Below, in pieces: positions 59,622 to 64,000 of a stretch of 64,000 nt of DNA (position 1 is its first letter; every line of letters begins with the position of its first letter). The position numbers were made by a program, and so were the translations under genes. The notes beneath the pieces are model-generated. The model saw only the letters and a list, made by a program, of their open reading frames with translations, had not been told where the DNA came from and searched no databases. Source of the stretch: Casuarius casuarius (taxonomy: Eukaryota; Chordata; Aves; Casuariiformes; Casuariidae); assembly GCA_003342895.1 (NCBI GenBank), contig PTFA01000340.1, positions 698,979-762,978 on the forward strand, in the 5' to 3' direction.

Positions 59622-62600
59622 GTTCCCACCAGGCCACGTCCATTTGTCCCCAGCTCTACACTGGCATGCTGGAGCCCATGGTGAGAGGCGTGGGTTGTCC
59701 TAGCTGTTTTGCCACCTGCAAGCACAACAGATAACTGGAACCTGAGATTAGAGAAAACTTATTTTCCCAAGGCCATGGCTGCAAGAGGAGGTGCTATGCC
59801 CTTTCCATAGCGAGGGATGCATATGCCACCATGCCCCAGGTATGACTTGCACGAGGAGGTTGTGCGCCCAGTTTGCAGACAGCCTTGGCATGGTGGCACC
59901 TGCTCTGGAGCAGGCAGAGACCCTGTGCTCCCACTGGGACCAGGGGAAGCAGCACGAAGGCAGGTGTCCTCAGGGCTGCGGTGACAGGGAGGGAGCACTA
60001 GCTGCAATGGAGGCTGGTACCAAATCCAGCCAAGCGGTGCTCCCTTTGCAACCTGCAGCACCCTGCGATCCCTCACGTTGTTACTCAGCAGCGCACTCCG
60101 AGCTCGGATCAGCCGTCTGCACACCCACTACAGCAGGAATCCCCCGGCCCTTCTCAGCACCACGGGGCCTGGACGGGAGCCCGATGGGGCAGCAGGCAGC
60201 TTGCCATCCCTCACGCCGCACGCAGAGAGGCCTCCCAGCTGTGCCCTGGCATCTGGCACACCTGAGCTGGCGTAACTCTGGGGCCATTTGCTGCGGGATG
60301 TGGTGCCTGCCGCCGGGTGCCTCTCACCCAAGAGGTGTCCCAGGTGGAGGGCGGAAGGGATCCCTCGCTGGGGAGCTGGGGCCTGGTCTGACACATCAGC
60401 AGGCCGCCGGGCTGGCTGTTGATCAGACCCCTGCCTCTGCAGTGGTGCTGCCTTGTGCCACGCTCAGTCACTGTCAAACAATTTCAAAACAGCAGCATTA
60501 GAGTCCATCAGATTAGTTTCTCCAAACAAGTCTCCCCTCTCTGCTGCTGACATGCGTCAGCACGGTATTGCCCTTGGTCACCAGCATGACAGTGGTCACA
60601 GTGCGACACCTCTGCATGGTGGGACACGTCTCGGGGTGAGCGTGAACTGGCTCACTCCATCTCTCTCTCAAGGAGTGTCCCGAGAGCGGAGACACCCACA
60701 TTGATCCGGTTCCCCACCACATTTGGGCCCTCTCTAAAGTTAGCAATAAGTCACACTCCTGGTATCATTAGCACATCCGCATAGCGAGTAGTATTTGTCA
60801 GAGAAAGCTCACGGCTTAAGGTTCACATCACCCTGGTGGTGACTCAACTCTGCTTACCCACCCGCTTGCTCGGGATGGGCATGCTTCTGGGGATGACTCA
60901 CTGCTGATGCGGCTGCAATACCGCCGCCTCGACCACCTTCAGCCCTCCCTGGGGGTAGGACGAGGTGTGTCCGCCCACACCTGCTCCTTGCCAGGTGTCC
61001 TGAGGTGCCCTGCAGGGCACCATGCCCTCAGGAAGGAGGCCCCAGTCTGCGCAAGCCACAGAAGAGCCCCGGGACCATGGTCCTGCCTGGGCTCCTGCGT
61101 CACAGCCGAACGCTGCACAAACCGAGAGGTGACATCGGGGCAATGCTGCAGCACATTATCATTTTGTTTCCTCATACCTATCTCTATTGTATATTGGTAT
61201 ATAATGATACATATTATATACCATCCCCTGTCTCCAAAATCTGGGCAGTAGCTTGTCGTCTTTGCCTCCCTTCAGAGTCCAGCTCCTTGCTAGTTTTCAC
61301 CCCTCTTGCCAGCTACTGAAAACATTTCCAGGCGGCATGGAGGTACCTTGCTCTGCAGGAAGAGCTAGGCAAGGGCTTTGTTTGCTGTTGCCAATTCTGA
61401 CTTCTTGGTCACAGAGACACATTTCCTCCAGCAAATGAGGGGAGCCCAGGGCCATTTCCAGAGGCAGAAGGGTGGGAGCATTTCCCACGCCAGATTAGAC
61501 ATCCATTGGGCTTATTCTCAAGGAGTTGCCTCCCAGTCTTTTTATCTTATATTGACTCCACATCAACAGCATTGCCACATCAGTGTTATTACTGCGATTG
61601 GCTTTGCAAGTGCGTATACAATGCTTTCCCCAGTGTGTGGCTAGAACTTTCCAACGCCATAAGCAAGGGTGGCTTTGCTTTCCACAGTCAACGGCTGGGA
61701 CAGCAGCTTTCCTGCACACAGTGCAGCCTCTCCTCCGAGCACGACAGCAACCCACCCGCTCGGGGCTGCCAAACCACCTCCCTTTCTTCCTGGTCTCACC
61801 CCAGTCCTGCCACACCTGAGCACCATCCAGAAGGTGTTTTCTGCCCCTTGCAACCGTTCAGAGCTGAAAACAAGGAGAAGCAGTCAGTGACCCGGGACAG
61901 GTGACTGGAAGCTACAGTCAACAGCTCCAAGCCCCGAGGTGAGACCTCCAAGAGGCCAGAGCAGCTGAAGGGTGGGCAGCTAGTTTTCCCACCTTCACCA
62001 CCCCAGCCAGGCCCACGTGGATGTAGCAGAAGGCAACGGCTAGGTTGCTAAACCCAAGGCACAGGGAGCAGCTCAAATCAAGACACAGACTTAACAGTGC
62101 CACAGAGGGCAGTTTTACCACTCAGCGCTACCTCTGAGGTTTGCACAAGCCCCGGTGAAAACAGGCCTCTCCTCTCTCGCTCCTCTTCCTTAATGCTCGG
62201 GGCCATCATCAGAGCCACCTAAAAGTCACCTAAAAACCCTCCTTCTGGTCCACAGGGATGCTGCAGACCCAGGGCTCTCCACCCCTGGGCTCCGCTGCCT
62301 GGGCACAGGAGGGAGGGCGATTCGGTGGGGCAGCCCCTGCCCTTCAGCAGACGCGGTCGCCGTCTGCCTTTGCCAGCGGAGGAGGAAAAAGCCGAGTGCT
62401 GCAGCCCACATTGCGTAGCGACATGTTTTGGGCTGGGACTCTCCTTGCGGCTGGGGCAGCGGGCAGGCCGCCAAACTCCCGCTGCCTGTACAGCTCGGGC
62501 TGCCCAGCCTGCCGCTGGGGCCCTGCAGGGATTTCTGCTCCCCCCCCGAGCCGAGCCCCTGCGAGGGACTGGGACAAGGCTGGCCCCGCACCCCAGCACG

Positions 62601-64000
62601 GCTCTGGGCGCCCCAGCGGGAGGCAGCCCCTGCTCCCCGGGACCACGGCACCCCGGAGGGGGCTGCAGGGCAAAGCGGCGAGGCAGGCCAGGGCGACCCC
62701 CGCCCCAGCCCTTCGCACGGTGCTCCTGGCAGCCTACAGCACCTTCCAGGGCGGCTGCGACCCCAAGGACCAAGGCACAGTGGCTTCTGCAGCGTCCCGG
62801 ACCGTTTAACCCCAAGGAACCGAGGGCCGTTTAAGCCCAGAGGGGAAGTTTCTCCTTAAAAAAACATTGCTTAGTAGCTACCCCATATGCAGAAACTGCA
62901 GTGATTAACCCCCCACTCCTCCCCCCATCCTTTCTTTCACCGGCTTCTCCCCATTGCTACGCTATGCAAAGGCATAAAGGGTCCCTCCTCCTTCCAGCCA
63001 CGCAGTTGTGCGTTTGGCCCCTGCCGTGACAAGAGCGCGTTACAGCAAGCACGGCAGCGCAATCTGAGCCCACCACGGTCCATTAAACACAGACACAGAC
63101 AGCCCTTCAGCTCAGAAGCCCAGAGTCAGGTTACAGGACTCCAAGAGCATCTGGCGGAAGTGTCGTTAGCTCTCTGCTCGGCTCTCCCTCCAGAGCACCT
63201 GCATGGATCATGGTGGGGCAGGACGCGGGGCTGGACAGGCCTTACGCCAGCCTAGCAGAGCCAGTTTTGAGTTAACAGCAACACCTTTGACTCACTGGAA
63301 TCAAGGCATCAACTCCAACTTCTTTGTCCCCCACTCCCGGGCTTCCCACGGCCAGCGTGCTACCCCACTGCGGGGGGTGGTCTCCTGCACCGGGATGCAC
63401 CAGGCATGCCTACACTTGCAGTGCAGCCCTCTCCCGCAGCCTGCCCTCCTCCTCCTCCCTTACCTGCGAAGAGGTCAGTCCCGTCTTGCCGCCAGCTGCG
63501 CAGCCTGACTGTTCTCAGAGGGCTGCACAGGACGTCCCACTCACCTGCTCACAGCACAACATGTGACTTTACTTTGGTGGTTCACACCCTTTTTCCTGGG
63601 TCTGGTTTCTTTCTTCTTGCTTCCTTGTTGACTGTGTCATCTTTTTACAGACTTCCACTGAGCTCAGCACTCACTTAGCGGGCTCAGCAGTGCCCTCTGC
63701 AAGCAGTGAAAGACGCAGCCTCACGTGAACGTGTTGGCTGTCTCCAGGTTTACCACCAAGCAGACACATCTCTCTGCAAGGATGACCAGCCGCCAGAGAG
63801 CCACAGTCCTGACAACAGAAAACAACAGCGCAGCCAAACATCAGGGAATCTGCCAGGACTGCCCTGTGCCAGCCCACGCATGGCAGCACAGGTGTGAGCC
63901 AGGATGCCTTCAGAAAGTCAGGGTCTTCCTGGGAACAGGTTTTATCCTCTTAAACACCAGCATCCCAAGCTCGATGTACAGACCTGCAGAGGGCTTCTGG
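59622..64000. other. Upstream flank of the cytokine receptor, no gene recognised
   Basis: No exon recognised. Should hold the receptor promoter just above 59621. A short AT-rich patch (TATTGTATATTGGTATATAA) lies at ~61185-61210. Confidence 0.5.
62330..62790. promoter_or_regulatory. GC- and CpG-rich patch
   Basis: Many CpGs over ~450 bases, clearly denser than the rest of the window, with long open frames on both strands, as expected of GC-rich DNA. It could be a CpG-island promoter or first exon of a gene that continues to the right, or a 5' non-coding exon of the receptor. No encoded domain recognised. Confidence 0.35.

Noticed and set aside
62219..62834. Overlapping 170-200-codon open frames on both strands
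   Set aside because: All frames are open because the DNA is GC-rich; Pro/Gly/Ala/Arg-rich translations with no domain.
1..64000. tRNA, rRNA, CRISPR arrays, bacterial-type operons
   Set aside because: None seen; the window is vertebrate nuclear DNA.

Overview
This is a stretch of vertebrate nuclear DNA, most likely from a bird (or at least an archosaur). The genes are split into short exons with consensus GT-AG junctions, introns are compact, and the recognisable interspersed repeats are CR1-type non-LTR retrotransposons ending in the ATTCTGTG-like tail usual in birds. There are no bacterial-type operons, RNA genes or CRISPR arrays. Most long open frames here are chance frames; the real coding sequence lies in 24 short exons that I assembled by following splice phase.

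Layout. (1) 2547-16439, minus: a complete seven-exon gene for a single-pass membrane protein with two SUEL/galactose-binding lectin domains, an EVA1C-like paralog (394 aa). (2) 21163-31335, plus: a complete six-exon CLIC2 gene (247 aa, the same length as human CLIC2). (3) 33815-37117, minus: a complete four-exon gene for a 91-aa neuropeptide precursor whose last exon encodes ACFWKYCVTK directly after a Lys-Arg cleavage site, a urotensin II-related peptide most like fish URP1. It lies tail to tail with CLIC2. (4) 39800-42260, plus: a long, 5'-truncated, mutated CR1 element. (5) 42.3-52.1 kb: gene-poor DNA with a small CR1 fragment and an A-rich tract. (6) 52515-59621, minus: a complete seven-exon class II cytokine receptor (558 aa) with a long cytoplasmic tail, of the IL20RA/IL22RA1/IFNLR1 ligand-binding-chain type but not assignable to a standard ortholog from sequence alone. 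(7) 59.6-64 kb: no gene recognised; a GC/CpG-rich patch at about 62.3-62.8 kb.

The genes do not form a pathway. Their grouping is the interesting point: human 21q22 carries EVA1C, a cluster of class II cytokine receptors and CLIC6, and this window carries an EVA1C-like gene, CLIC2 and another class II cytokine receptor, plus a urotensin-family gene. I infer that this is an ohnologous (whole-genome-duplication) counterpart of 21q22 that kept genes which mammals seem to lack at the corresponding place. All exon boundaries come from reading the sequence; no similarity search or expression data were available.
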